From the NCBI GenBank assembly GCA_017409205.1, contig JAFQTF010000051.1:1-37795 (forward strand): 37,795 nt of DNA, written 5' to 3'. The DNA is from Oscillospiraceae bacterium. Lineage in GTDB: Bacteria; Bacillota; Clostridia; Oscillospirales; Oscillospiraceae. A program made the translations under genes and the position numbers. Positions 24,095 through 32,627 of the stretch are shown piece by piece. The notes beneath the pieces were generated by a model that saw only the letters and a list, made by a program, of their open reading frames with translations, made no database searches and was not told the origin of the DNA. Within the stretch, counting starts at the first letter, position 1, and each line of letters opens with the position of its first letter.

Positions 24095-25081
24095 TTATCC
24101 GTTCTGTATTTTTTCGATCAGATCCAAGTGATCGCTGCAGTGCTTCTTATACAGGGGCAATACGACGTCCCGGAATTCCTGCGTTTTTTCCGGCTCCAGG
24201 AAGATCACCTCACAGCCGGAATCGATCACTGTGGCCCGGGCAAAGATATCGTTGCGGACCCAGAGATTCCGCTGGTACAGGGCAGATTCTCTGGCACACT
24301 CCAGAATGATTTCCCGGTATTCTTCCGGCAGAACCTCCCAGGTGCGTTTGCTGGCGATCTGTACATCCGGAACCCGGGTGTGCTCCAGAACGGTGTAGTA
24401 TTTCGCCACCAAATAATGATCCATATACTGGTAGACCGGCCAGTTGTTTTCCGCGGCATCGATCTTTCTGGTTTCGAAGGCATAGTGGACATCGTTGTGA
24501 TCCACGTATACCGGTTCAGCACCCATCAGGGTGACCATGTCCATGGCAAGCTGAGAATTCTGCACCCGGACCGTCAGCCCCTGCATATCCTCCAGACTCC
24601 GGATGGGCCTGGTGGAGTACAGGGAGCGTGCGCCGGCATCATACCAGCTCAGGCCAACCAGCTCGTTCTCTTCAAAGGCTGCCAGCAGCTCGGTGCCGAT
24701 CTGGCCTTCCAGGATCCGCCACATGTGGTCGGAATCCTGATACAGGAAGGGCAGCTGCAGTACATTCAAAATCGGGATCTCATCGGCAACCACCGCCAGA
24801 GAGACCCGGGCGAAGTCGATGCCGCCAAAACGCATCTGGCTGACCACTTCCTCATCGGTTCCATATTCTCCGGCATATTTTACCTGGATGACCACTCTGC
24901 CTTCTGTGCGTTCGCGTACCAGCTCTGCGAACCGTTCGCCACCCAGAGAACTGGGGTAGTTCTGTGCCTGGTTTTCCGCATAGGTCAGCACATATTCCGG
25001 TTCCGGGGCCTCTGCCTGGCGGCATGCGCACAGGCCTGCTGCCAGACAGAAGCAGAGCCCAAGCATAATCAACTTTTTCAA
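24095..25081 (-). CDS. Accessory TRAP-type substrate-binding lipoprotein (DctP family)
   Basis: The DctP-family solute-binding protein has about 328 residues. The lipoprotein signal peptide ends LCAC (lipidated Cys20 when counted from TTG 25081). The family arginine that grips a substrate carboxylate lies in LEDMQGLTVRVQNSQ, followed by AAENNWPVYQ. The start is uncertain: TTG 25081 gives a normal KKLIML signal peptide and has AGAGG upstream, while ATG 25066 is the alternative. The gene lies downstream of the kinase-regulator pair rather than with the TRAP permease genes, and a second DctP is encoded at 27901. It may therefore present ligand to the sensor kinase, although it could also simply feed the TRAP permease. 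Confidence 0.82.
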   Translation of the reverse strand: MKKLIMLGLCFCLAAGLCACRQAEAPEPEYVLTYAENQAQNYPSSLGGERFAELVRERTEGRVVIQVKYAGEYGTDEEVVSQMRFGGIDFARVSLAVVADEIPILNVLQLPFLYQDSDHMWRILEGQIGTELLAAFEENELVGLSWYDAGARSLYSTRPIRSLEDMQGLTVRVQNSQLAMDMVTLMGAEPVYVDHNDVHYAFETRKIDAAENNWPVYQYMDHYLVAKYYTVLEHTRVPDVQIASKRTWEVLPEEYREIILECARESALYQRNLWVRNDIFARATVIDSGCEVIFLEPEKTQEFRDVVLPLYKKHCSDHLDLIEKIQNG

Positions 25082-25265
25082 GGGAGCAAGCCTCTTTTCT
25101 GTGTTTGGGATAGAGGGAGGCGGCAGTATTGTCCCTTCAATACCGCCGCCCAATTAAGGAGAAAGAGCTTCTGCTTCCTGCTGTTATTTTCTGTTGCTAT
25201 TATAACAGAAAAGCAGGCCGCGGGATAGGCGAAAAAATTGTGATTCCGGGGACAAAATTATCGGA

Positions 25266-26054
25266 TTATCGTTTCAGCGCTTTTTCGGCGGCGGCAAGCC
25301 GGTAGTCCGAGGGGGTCTGACCGGTGATCCGCTTGAATACCCGGGCAAAGTAATTGGAGTCGCTGTAGCCGCAGGCGGTGCCGATGTCCTTGATATTGAT
25401 CCGGGGATCTTCCATCATGGCCTTGGCCTTTTCGATGCGGTACTCATTCAGATAGGCGGAGAAATTTACCTGGAAGCACTGCTTGAACAGTTTGCAGAAA
25501 TAAGCCTCCGAATAGCCCATGATCTGCGCGGCGCTCTGCATGGAGATATCCTCGTGGTAGTGCTTGCTGATATAGCTGCGGATATCCTCCCGGATGAGAG
25601 ACAGCCGGATGTTTTCGCTGCTTTCCTCCTGGGGCTGCACCGGCTCCTTCTGTTCCACGGCGGGCTTTCCGGAAAAGCGGGAGGCGTGCTGCATGGCCTC
25701 TTCCACGGCACAGATCAGCTCCTGCTCATTATAGGGTTTCAGCAGGTATTCCAGAGCCCGGACGGAGATGGCCTGCTTGGCATAGGAAAATTTGTCGAAG
25801 CCGGTCAGAAACAGAATGGCGCAGTCCTGCCCGGATTCCCGGATCTTCCGGGCTACCTCCAGACCGTTGATGCCCGGCATTTCAATGTCCAGAATGGCGA
25901 TCTGGGGCTGTTCCTGCCGGAAAACCTCCAGGGCCTCCCGCCCGTTTCTGGATTCATAGATCTCGCAGAATTCATGTAAATATTTGCTCAGTGTCTTGCA
26001 CAGCACCTTGCGCTCAATCAGTTCATCTTCTGCAACAAGTACCTTGTATTTCAT
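25266..26054 (-). CDS. Response regulator with AraC-type DNA-binding domain (YesN type)
   Basis: The 262-residue protein has a receiver domain with acidic residues Glu9 and Asp10, phospho-acceptor Asp56 (AILDIEMPG), and a conserved Thr/Lys pair in FLTGFDK and YLLKPY. After a Gln/Glu-rich linker come two AraC helix-turn-helix motifs (about 155-258: SAAQIMGYSEAYFCKLFKQ and IKDIGTACGYSDSNYFARVFKRITGQTPSDYR). It overlaps the kinase gene by four bases (ATGA at 26051-26054), so the two are translationally coupled. The expected target is the divergent dctP-dctQ-dctM promoter. Confidence 0.92.
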   Translation of the reverse strand: MKYKVLVAEDELIERKVLCKTLSKYLHEFCEIYESRNGREALEVFRQEQPQIAILDIEMPGINGLEVARKIRESGQDCAILFLTGFDKFSYAKQAISVRALEYLLKPYNEQELICAVEEAMQHASRFSGKPAVEQKEPVQPQEESSENIRLSLIREDIRSYISKHYHEDISMQSAAQIMGYSEAYFCKLFKQCFQVNFSAYLNEYRIEKAKAMMEDPRINIKDIGTACGYSDSNYFARVFKRITGQTPSDYRLAAAEKALKR

Positions 26055-27529
26055 TGGGTGATTCCTTCTTTCTCTGTACGCTGGGGGATCATGAGCTGGA
26101 TGATGGTTCCCGTTCCCGGCTTGCTGTAGATCCGGCCTCTGCCATCGGGATACAGTACCTGCATCCGGCGGTAAATATTGCCCAGACCGATGCTCCTGCC
26201 GGTCCGTTCGCTGTCCTGCATCTTCTGGAAGAGTGCCTCCTTTTCCTGCAGATCCATGCCCCTGCCATTGTCCATGATGGAGATGGTCAGCACATCCTCC
26301 TTCTGCCAGATCCGCAGCAGGATCCGACCGCCATCTTCCTTCTCCTTCATGCCATGGATCAGGGCATTTTCCACGATGGGCTGCAGGGTGAAGGAGGGGA
26401 TCCGTACGGAGCAGGGATCCACACGGATATCCTTTTTATAGGTGATCCGGCTGTCATAGCGCATCTGCTGGATGTACATATAGTCGTCCAGAGCCTCCAG
26501 CTCCTGCTCCAGATAGACCTCCTGTTCCTTGGTCCGCAGATTATACCGGAACAGATTGCCCAGAGAGACGATCATTTTGTCCGTAGTCTCCGCATCCTCC
26601 AGCCGGGCCATGCAGGAGATCATGTTCAGGGTGTTGAAAAGGAAATGGGGATTGACCTGGCTTTTCAGCATTTCCAGCCGGATATGCTCCATATTCTTTT
26701 CCATTTCCAGCTTCTCCATTTCTTCCTTGTGGAGTTTTTCCCGGGTGGCGATGTAGTCAGCCATGGCGTGCTTCATCCGGTTGAAGGACCGGATCAGCTC
26801 GCCGATCTCATCGTGGGTCCTGGGGTACAGATCCTTTCGGGAGAAATCGTTGGCGGCAATGGCCCGGGATTCCTCTGCCAGCAGCAGGATGGGGTGGACC
26901 ACCATGGCGCTGAGCAGCCGCAGGATGGAGATCACAAACAGCAGCGCCATGGCCGACAGAAGAATCAGGACGATGGGGATGTTGTGGAGGATCTCCTTCT
27001 GATTGTTATAGTGCCGGTTGCCGTATTCCATGGTCTCCTGGATCAGCCGCAAAGAATATTCCGACAAACTGTCCTGCATATCGATGACCCGGTACAGCTC
27101 CGTGGTGTAGGCTTCATCGGAAGGGTCCATGGCCAGCAGCCGGTCCCGGTACTCTACATAACCGTAATAGCCGTTGCACAGATTCCAGGTGCGGGCGTAC
27201 CGGTCTTCGCCGATATCAGCATATTTTGTGGGCAGCGCTGTGATGCACTGCCGGGTCTTGGCGCAGGCCTTGGTGAACCGGTCATGATTTCTCTGGGAAG
27301 GGTCCCGTGTCAGATCCAGAAACACATTCCGCTCTGCGTCAATGGCCTTCTGTACCTCGTAGCATTTGTAGTTATCAATGGAAAGTCTCTCGTAATCCCG
27401 GATCATGACTTCCAGAGCCACGATGGATACGCTGACGGAAATACCCACCAGCAGCAATATGGCAACGACCCAGGTCATGACCTTATGGCGAATGGAGACA
27501 TGGCTCCACGGTGTTTTCCTGTGTATCAT
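26051..27529 (-). CDS. Sensor histidine kinase, YesM/LytS-like
   Basis: The 492-residue membrane kinase has membrane segment 1 at about 19-41 and an extracytoplasmic, probably helical sensor region at about 42-182. Membrane segment 2 covers about 183-208, a HAMP linker about 208-262, and a coiled coil follows. The phospho-acceptor His295 lies in QVNPHFLFNTLN, and the ATPase has IVENALIHGM (Asn388) and DNGRGM (420-425). This is the kinase class that pairs with AraC-type regulators for carbohydrate or solute sensing. The lack of a recognisable ligand-binding sensor fold fits sensing through a separate binding protein. The start ATG has an AGGAT-type ribosome binding site. Confidence 0.92.
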   Translation of the reverse strand: MIHRKTPWSHVSIRHKVMTWVVAILLLVGISVSVSIVALEVMIRDYERLSIDNYKCYEVQKAIDAERNVFLDLTRDPSQRNHDRFTKACAKTRQCITALPTKYADIGEDRYARTWNLCNGYYGYVEYRDRLLAMDPSDEAYTTELYRVIDMQDSLSEYSLRLIQETMEYGNRHYNNQKEILHNIPIVLILLSAMALLFVISILRLLSAMVVHPILLLAEESRAIAANDFSRKDLYPRTHDEIGELIRSFNRMKHAMADYIATREKLHKEEMEKLEMEKNMEHIRLEMLKSQVNPHFLFNTLNMISCMARLEDAETTDKMIVSLGNLFRYNLRTKEQEVYLEQELEALDDYMYIQQMRYDSRITYKKDIRVDPCSVRIPSFTLQPIVENALIHGMKEKEDGGRILLRIWQKEDVLTISIMDNGRGMDLQEKEALFQKMQDSERTGRSIGLGNIYRRMQVLYPDGRGRIYSKPGTGTIIQLMIPQRTEKEGITQ

Positions 27530-27571
27530 AATGATATCCTGCCTGTTTCCCGGAAAATAGTAAGCATGACG

Positions 27572-27600
27572 ATTTTACCATTTCTTAGCTGTAAATTCAA
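27572..27600 (-). promoter_or_regulatory. Promoter of the two-component system operon
   Basis: On the minus strand TTGAAT (27595-27600) and TAAAAT (27572-27577) are separated by 17 bp. It is about 43 bp upstream of the kinase ATG. Confidence 0.7.
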
Positions 27601-27612
27601 CCAAAAAGAGGG

Positions 27613-27670
27613 AATTTGTGCTGTTTATGCCAAAACAGCAAATTTGTCCTACCTTTCGCAAAATAGTCCT
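27613..27670. promoter_or_regulatory. Candidate regulator-binding region: dyad plus two direct repeats
   Basis: The 371-bp gap 27530-27900 holds no gene. An imperfect dyad (27613-27626 AATTTGTGCTGTTT with AAACAGCAAATT at 27634-27645) overlaps two direct repeats exactly 20 bp apart: AAATTTGTCCT (27640-27650) and AAAATAGTCCT (27660-27670). A related AAAATCGTCCC occurs at 27778-27788, next to the TRAP -35 box. AraC-domain regulators often bind such helically phased direct repeats. Confidence 0.45.
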
Positions 27671-27789
27671 GTTCTTCAGTAAATGGTGTTTTTTGGAGTA
27701 ATTTCCAAAGATTGGAAGAAGAAAAAGTGAAAATACAGCTATATGTAAAAAAGAATTAATTTTGTGCTAGATATCACAAAATCGTCCCG

Positions 27790-27818
27790 TTGCGTGAGAG
27801 GTTAAGATACGGTAAAAT
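27790..27818 (+). promoter_or_regulatory. Promoter of the TRAP operon
   Basis: TTGCGT (27790-27795) and TAAAAT (27813-27818) are separated by 17 bp, giving a leader of about 75 nt. Confidence 0.65.
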
Positions 27819-27900
27819 ATTCGTGAACGAAATGTGAACCGCAGCGGGGCAAACGCAGGCGGTCACATCGGGAAAACAAAATTTAGGAGGAAACACAAGT

Positions 27901-28893
27901 ATGAAAAAAGTATTGGCACTGGTGCTGGCAGCTGTTATGCTGCTGAGCCTGACCGCCTGCGGCGGCAGCGGCAGCAACAACGCTGACAAGGTCTACGAGC
28001 TGAAGGTCTCTACCACCCAGACCGAAAAGTCCATGATCTACGCCGGCCTGCAGGCAGCAGCCGACAGCGTTGCTGAAAAGACCAACGGCAAGGTGAAGGT
28101 CACCATCTACCCCTCCAGCCAGCTGGGCGCTGAGGAAGACATGATCGACCAGGCTCTGCAGGGTATGGGCATCGCTGTTCTGACCGACGCCGGCCGTCTG
28201 TCCAGCTATGTCAACGACATCGGCATCCTGAACATGGCTTACATTGTTGAGAACTATGATCAGGGTCTGAAGCTGATGGAGACCGAGACCTTCAAGGGCT
28301 GGGACAAGGGCCTGATCGAGAAGGGCATCCGCACCCTGACCTACAACTACTACGACGGCGCTCGTTCCTTCATGGGCAACGAGAAGTTCGAGACCCCCGA
28401 CTCCCTGAAGGGTGTTGTCTGCCGTACTCCCGGCGCTGCTCCCTACGTTGAGTCCATCACCGCTCTGGGCGCTACCCCCTACAACATTGCATGGTCCGAA
28501 GTTTACAACGGCATCCAGACCAAGTCCATCGACGCCTGCGAAGTCCAGTACACCTCTGCTGTTTCCAGCGCTATGTACGAAGTCTGCAAGTACGTCTCCA
28601 AGACCGAGCACATCAACCTGTTCAACATGGTCATCTGCGGTGAGAAGTGGTTCTCCCAGCTGCCCGAAGAATACCAGACCATCCTGCTGGAGGAGTTCTT
28701 CAACGCCGGCTACAACAATGCTCAGGAGATCATCGCTGCTCAGGACACCATGGAAGCTACCCTGGTAGAGAAGGGCATGGAGATCGTGGAAGTCGACAAG
28801 GCTATCTTCATGGAAGCTGCCGAGGCTGCTTACGCCAAGCTGGGCTGGACCGATCTGCGCGCACAGCTGTACGCTGAAGCTGGTCTGAACTAA
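27901..28893 (+). CDS. dctP: TRAP transporter substrate-binding lipoprotein DctP
   Basis: The 330-residue protein has a lipoprotein signal peptide ending LSLTAC (Cys20). The DctP fold includes VYELKVSTTQTEKS at the start, the carboxylate-binding arginine in LKGVVCRTPG, and YNGIQTKSIDACEVQYT. It binds an organic or sugar acid outside the membrane and delivers it to DctQM for sodium-driven uptake. Codon use is extremely biased toward a few C-ending and CTG codons, as in very highly expressed genes. The ribosome binding site is AGGAGG. A partial terminator follows and the membrane subunits come next. The neighbouring hexuronate reductase makes uronates plausible ligands; C4-dicarboxylates are the alternative. 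Confidence 0.9.
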   Translation: MKKVLALVLAAVMLLSLTACGGSGSNNADKVYELKVSTTQTEKSMIYAGLQAAADSVAEKTNGKVKVTIYPSSQLGAEEDMIDQALQGMGIAVLTDAGRLSSYVNDIGILNMAYIVENYDQGLKLMETETFKGWDKGLIEKGIRTLTYNYYDGARSFMGNEKFETPDSLKGVVCRTPGAAPYVESITALGATPYNIAWSEVYNGIQTKSIDACEVQYTSAVSSAMYEVCKYVSKTEHINLFNMVICGEKWFSQLPEEYQTILLEEFFNAGYNNAQEIIAAQDTMEATLVEKGMEIVEVDKAIFMEAAEAAYAKLGWTDLRAQLYAEAGLN

Positions 28894-28924
28894 TTGAGTA
28901 GTTCCCGAACCTTCAACTGAAAGC

Positions 28925-28955
28925 GACCGGGAATGGGAAACCATTCCCGGTCTTT
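28925..28955 (+). terminator. Attenuator-like hairpin between dctP and dctQ
   Basis: A perfect 12-bp stem GACCGGGAATGG (28925-28936) with 28941-28952 has a GAAA tetraloop followed by TTTCT. Such a hairpin would raise dctP expression over that of dctQM. Confidence 0.8.
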
Positions 28956-28980
28956 CTGAAAGATAAGGATGTGAAATGCA

Positions 28981-29472
28981 ATGAAAAAGTTATACGAAAA
29001 GTTCTGTAAGTTCGAAGAGAACCTGGCTCTGGTTCTGCTGGCCGGCCTGACCATCCTGGTTTTCGTTTCCGCTATGATGCGTACCATTGGTTTCCCCCTG
29101 AACTGGGCACAGGATGCCGCTCTGGTCGCCTTCGCATGGATGATCTTCTTCGGCTCTGACATCGCTCTGCGGGGCCCCGGCCTGATCGGCGTTGACCTGA
29201 TCATCAAGAAGTTCCCCTTCGCCGTCCGCAAGATCATCGACATCATTTTCAAGGCTGCCATTATTATTTTCCTGGTGATTCTGGTGGTCAACGGCATCAC
29301 CATGACCATCGACGGCTGGGACCGTGAGATCACCACTCTGGGTATCAGCTACAGCTTTGTCACCATGGCTGTTCCCGTGGGCTCCTTCTTCATGACCATT
29401 TCCATGGTGATCAACCTGATCAAGTCCGTTAAGGAACTGCTGGCCCACAAGAAAGGAGCAAAAACCGTATGA
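28981..29472 (+). CDS. dctQ: TRAP transporter small permease subunit DctQ
   Basis: The 163-residue membrane protein has four predicted membrane segments (about 15-33, 46-64, 85-108 and 125-147). The family pattern NWAQDAALVAFAWMIFFGSDIALR lies around segment 2, containing the conserved E/Q...W and G..A..R positions. It forms the small subunit of the TRAP permease. Its stop overlaps the dctM start by four bases (29469-29472), giving translational coupling. The ribosome binding site (AAGGATG) is weak. Confidence 0.9.
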   Translation: MKKLYEKFCKFEENLALVLLAGLTILVFVSAMMRTIGFPLNWAQDAALVAFAWMIFFGSDIALRGPGLIGVDLIIKKFPFAVRKIIDIIFKAAIIIFLVILVVNGITMTIDGWDREITTLGISYSFVTMAVPVGSFFMTISMVINLIKSVKELLAHKKGAKTV

Positions 29473-30758
29473 TGCTGACTGCTATTGGTATTTTCTTCGT
29501 ATTCCTGCTGCTGGGCATGCCCGTTGCCTTTGCCATCGGCCTGTCCGGTTTCTCCTTCTTCCTGATGGCTGATCTGCCCATGACCATCCTGGTGCAGAAG
29601 TCCATCTCCGCATCTCAGTCCTTTACCATGCTGGCTATCCCCCTGTTTATCCTGGCTGGTAACCTGATGAACTCCTGCGGCATCACCAAGCGCCTGATGC
29701 GCTTCTGCAACGCCTGCACCGGTCACATGAGAGGCAATATCGGCCAGGTCTCCTGCCTGCTGTCCACTCTGATGGGTGGTGTCTCCGGCTCCGCCGTCGC
29801 CGATGCTGCCATGCAGTGCCGTATTCTGGGACCCGAAATGCTGCGTCTGGGCTATTCCAAGGGCTGGTCCGCTGCCATCAACGGCCTGTCCGGTCTGATC
29901 GTTGCCACCATTCCCCCTTCCATGGGCCTGATCATCTACGGTACCGTCGGTGAAGTCTCCATCGGCCGTCTGTTCATGGCTGGCTGGGTTCCCGGTATTC
30001 TGATGTGCGTGCTGCTGATGCTGGCTGTTTCCTGGTCCGCCAAGCGCAAGAACTACAAGCCCGAATTCGAGAAGCCCGCACCCCTGAGCGAAGTCTGGAA
30101 GTCCTTCATTTCCTCCATCTGGGCCATCATGTTCCCCGTGCTGCTGATCGTCCTGATCCGCTTCGGCATCATGAGCCCCACCGAGTCCGGCTCCTTCGCC
30201 TGCGCTTACGCTCTGTTTGTCGGTATCGTTATCCATAAGGAACTGACCAAGGAAGCCCTGATGCAGACCCTGCGTGACTCCGTCAAGGACATCACCGTCA
30301 TCACCATCATCCTGGCTTTCTCCGGCGTCTTCGGCTACGGCGTTGTTTACGATGGCATCACCATCACCATCGCTTCCGCTCTGACCTCCATCACTTCCAA
30401 CCCCACCATCCTGCTGGGCATCGTGATCGTTTTCCTGATGATCTGCGGCTGCTTCATGGAGACCACCGTTATCGCCCTGATCCTGACCCCCATCCTGCTG
30501 CCCGTTGTGCAGTCTGTTGGTGTTGATCCCGTTGTTTTCGGCATGATCATGATGACCACCGTCACCTTCGGCGTCATGACTCCCCCTGTCGGCACTGCTC
30601 TGTACACCTGCTCCGACATCATGGGCTGCTCCATTGAGGAGACCTTCAAGGAAGGCTGGCCCTTCTATGTTGCCGTTGTGGCTGTTGTGGCCTTCATGGT
30701 GTTCTTCCCCGATGCAGTTCTGTGGCTGCCCAACCTGGTCTACGGTGCAGGCGGCTAA
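29469..30758 (+). CDS. dctM: TRAP transporter large permease subunit DctM
   Basis: The 429-residue polytopic protein has about twelve membrane segments and carries out the sodium-coupled transport step. Typical DctM features include GMPVAFAIGLSG near the start, AIPLFILAGNLMNSCGITKRL, GGVSGSAVADAAM, ATIPPSMGLIIYG and TPPVGTALYTC near the end. It shows the same extreme codon bias as dctP and dctQ. It ends at a strong terminator and is convergent with the hexuronate reductase gene. Confidence 0.93.
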   Translation: MMLTAIGIFFVFLLLGMPVAFAIGLSGFSFFLMADLPMTILVQKSISASQSFTMLAIPLFILAGNLMNSCGITKRLMRFCNACTGHMRGNIGQVSCLLSTLMGGVSGSAVADAAMQCRILGPEMLRLGYSKGWSAAINGLSGLIVATIPPSMGLIIYGTVGEVSIGRLFMAGWVPGILMCVLLMLAVSWSAKRKNYKPEFEKPAPLSEVWKSFISSIWAIMFPVLLIVLIRFGIMSPTESGSFACAYALFVGIVIHKELTKEALMQTLRDSVKDITVITIILAFSGVFGYGVVYDGITITIASALTSITSNPTILLGIVIVFLMICGCFMETTVIALILTPILLPVVQSVGVDPVVFGMIMMTTVTFGVMTPPVGTALYTCSDIMGCSIEETFKEGWPFYVAVVAVVAFMVFFPDAVLWLPNLVYGAGG

Positions 30759-30784
30759 TGTAAAAATCTGATCCCTGCGCAATG

Positions 30785-30817
30785 AGAGCGGCACGGTATT
30801 GCCGTGCCGCTCTTTTT
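30785..30817 (+). terminator. Terminator of the TRAP operon
   Basis: A perfect 12-bp stem AGAGCGGCACGG (30785-30796) pairs with 30802-30813 and is followed by T5. Its T tract abuts the inverted-repeat element that starts at 30817. Confidence 0.92.
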
Positions 30818-30919
30818 ATAAAGGTATCTGCCAGCCGTCTGACTTGTGTATTTTCTCCTTTCTTACATTTTGCTCACACTTTTGCCATCTCCCACGGACG
30901 GCTGACAGATGCCTTTATA
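30817..30919. repeat. 103-bp element bounded by 23-bp inverted repeats
   Basis: The left arm 30817-30839 (starting TATAAAGGTATCTG) pairs with 30897-30919 at 21 of 23 positions. The 57-bp interior is T-rich on the plus strand. It lies between the convergent dctM and reductase genes. A GC-rich hairpin (about 30927-30954) follows it towards the reductase stop. Confidence 0.7.
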
Positions 30920-30959
30920 CAGCGAGGACCCCGACTCCATCCGGAGCCGGGGTCTTCTG

Positions 30960-32549
30960 TTATTTCCTGGAAACGTATTTGTGCAGCGTTCTGCGGACAG
31001 CGCCGGTGCCTGCGAAAAGCTCGGCAGCCATGGCTTCGATCCGCTGGCCCAGACCCATCTCGTACAGGTCCGCACCGAATACATCGGCACGGGAATACAA
31101 CTGCTTCAGGCAGGAGAAGTCCTGGGCAGCCTCTGTGACCTTCAGTCCGGAAACGATCTCCTGCAGCTGTGTCAGCAGGGGATCGGAGGAGGGGGTAAAG
31201 GGTTTGCCTGTATCATCGATGCCGGCAAGATAGCGGGCATAGCCAGCCAGTACCAGAGGGATCAGGATCAGATCATCCATGTTCAGGCCCTTTTCGTGGT
31301 AAGCCTTGATGGTCTCGCCGAAGCGGATGGGAAGCTTCTGGGAGGTGTCAGTGGCGATCCGCTGGGGCGCGTCAGGCATAAAGGGGTTGGGCAGACGCTT
31401 GGTCAGAACGGCGTCAATGAAGTCAGCAGGCTTCAGCACACCGGGATCCACCACCACAGGCATGGCTTCCAGATAGCCCATCTTGGTGACCAGCTCCCGC
31501 AGATCGTCATCCTTCATTTCTGCAGAGATCAGGGTATAGCCCAGAAGGCAGCCATAGATGGCCAGCGCGGTATGCAGGGGATTCAGACAGGTGCAGACCT
31601 TCATCCGTTCCACCTTATCCACGGTTTCCCGGTCGGTAAACATTACGCCGCCCAGATCCAGAGGGGGGCAGCCATTGGGGAAATCCTTCTCGATGACCAG
31701 ATATTCGGTCTCCTCCGCATTTACGAAAGGTGCGGTGTAGGTGTTGCGGCTGGTGATGATGGTCTCGTTGTCGGCAAAACCGTCGGATGCCAGCATAGCC
31801 TGTACCTTGGCATCGGGCCGGGGGGTGATCTTGTCGATCATACTCCAGGGGAAGGACACCTTCTCCCGGTTCCGGAGGTATGCCGCAAAACCGGCATCTG
31901 CCAGACCGTCCCGGATCCAGCGGTCTGCATAGGCCAGAACGCCTTCGCGGACCTTGTCGCCGTTGTGGGAGCAGTTGTCCATGCTCTGCACCGTCACGGG
32001 ATAAGCGCCGGCGAGATACCGCTGGTACAGCAGCGCCGTCAGCTTGCCCATCATCAGGACCGGCGTCATGCCCCGCTCCAGATCGGCAGGGGCTACGGAA
32101 TAGCCCTTTTCTGTGATGGTAAAGCTGACCATCTGAAGACTGGGTGCGCGGAAAATGGTTTCCAGCCGCTGCCAGTCCCCGGCAAACTGAAAATCTGCCT
32201 TCAGGCTTTCGGTAACGGAGGCTACCACCCGCTTTTCGATGGAGCCGTCGGATTTCAGCAGCACCAGCAGGCTCAGATTGTCATAGGGACGATAGGCTTT
32301 GTCGATGATCTCATAGTCAAAGCCTTCGGCAACGATGACGCCGCGGTCATAATCACCGCAGTCCAGAGCCTTCTGCAATACCGCGGCGGGGAATGCCCGG
32401 AAAATATTGCCGGCGCCGAAATGGATCCAGGTAGGTTCCCGGAAGGTTTTTTCCCGGAGGGATTCCAGATCAAACCGGGGAAGCTGGTATCCCTTGTCCA
32501 GCCAGGGGCGGGGATCAAAAGCGCTTGTGCTGAGTTCGGAAAGTTTCAT
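30960..32549 (-). CDS. Mannitol dehydrogenase-family oxidoreductase, probable hexuronate reductase
   Basis: The 529-residue NAD-dependent reductase belongs to the polyol-specific long-chain family. The nucleotide-binding motif IHFGAGNIFRAF is at about 42-53. The catalytic Lys-Asn-His set sits in MKVCTCLNPLHTALA. In Firmicutes this group includes fructuronate reductase (D-fructuronate to D-mannonate) and tagaturonate reductase, steps of glucuronate and galacturonate breakdown; mannitol 2-dehydrogenase is the alternative. The start is ATG 32549 with AAGGAGG six bases upstream; the ATG at 32555 abuts the ribosome binding site. It is a single gene with its own promoter. Convergence with the TRAP operon hints that the imported acid may be a hexuronate. 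Confidence 0.85.
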   Translation of the reverse strand: MKLSELSTSAFDPRPWLDKGYQLPRFDLESLREKTFREPTWIHFGAGNIFRAFPAAVLQKALDCGDYDRGVIVAEGFDYEIIDKAYRPYDNLSLLVLLKSDGSIEKRVVASVTESLKADFQFAGDWQRLETIFRAPSLQMVSFTITEKGYSVAPADLERGMTPVLMMGKLTALLYQRYLAGAYPVTVQSMDNCSHNGDKVREGVLAYADRWIRDGLADAGFAAYLRNREKVSFPWSMIDKITPRPDAKVQAMLASDGFADNETIITSRNTYTAPFVNAEETEYLVIEKDFPNGCPPLDLGGVMFTDRETVDKVERMKVCTCLNPLHTALAIYGCLLGYTLISAEMKDDDLRELVTKMGYLEAMPVVVDPGVLKPADFIDAVLTKRLPNPFMPDAPQRIATDTSQKLPIRFGETIKAYHEKGLNMDDLILIPLVLAGYARYLAGIDDTGKPFTPSSDPLLTQLQEIVSGLKVTEAAQDFSCLKQLYSRADVFGADLYEMGLGQRIEAMAAELFAGTGAVRRTLHKYVSRK

Positions 32550-32627
32550 ACGCATCCTCCTTGAATGGATTTTGCCATCTGCATTTTGCCGCTGCAAAGG
32601 GAAACTTTTCTTCTTTCTTACGGGATG

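Noticed and set aside
24095-25153. A longer accessory DctP starting at 25153.
   Set aside because: The added N-terminus is Gly/Pro-rich and would place the lipoprotein signal peptide internally. A start at 25081 or 25066 gives a normal signal peptide.
29349-30794. A 481-codon open frame antisense to dctM.
   Set aside because: It is a by-product of the strong codon bias of dctM. It is His/Asp/Gln-rich and runs through the TRAP terminator region.
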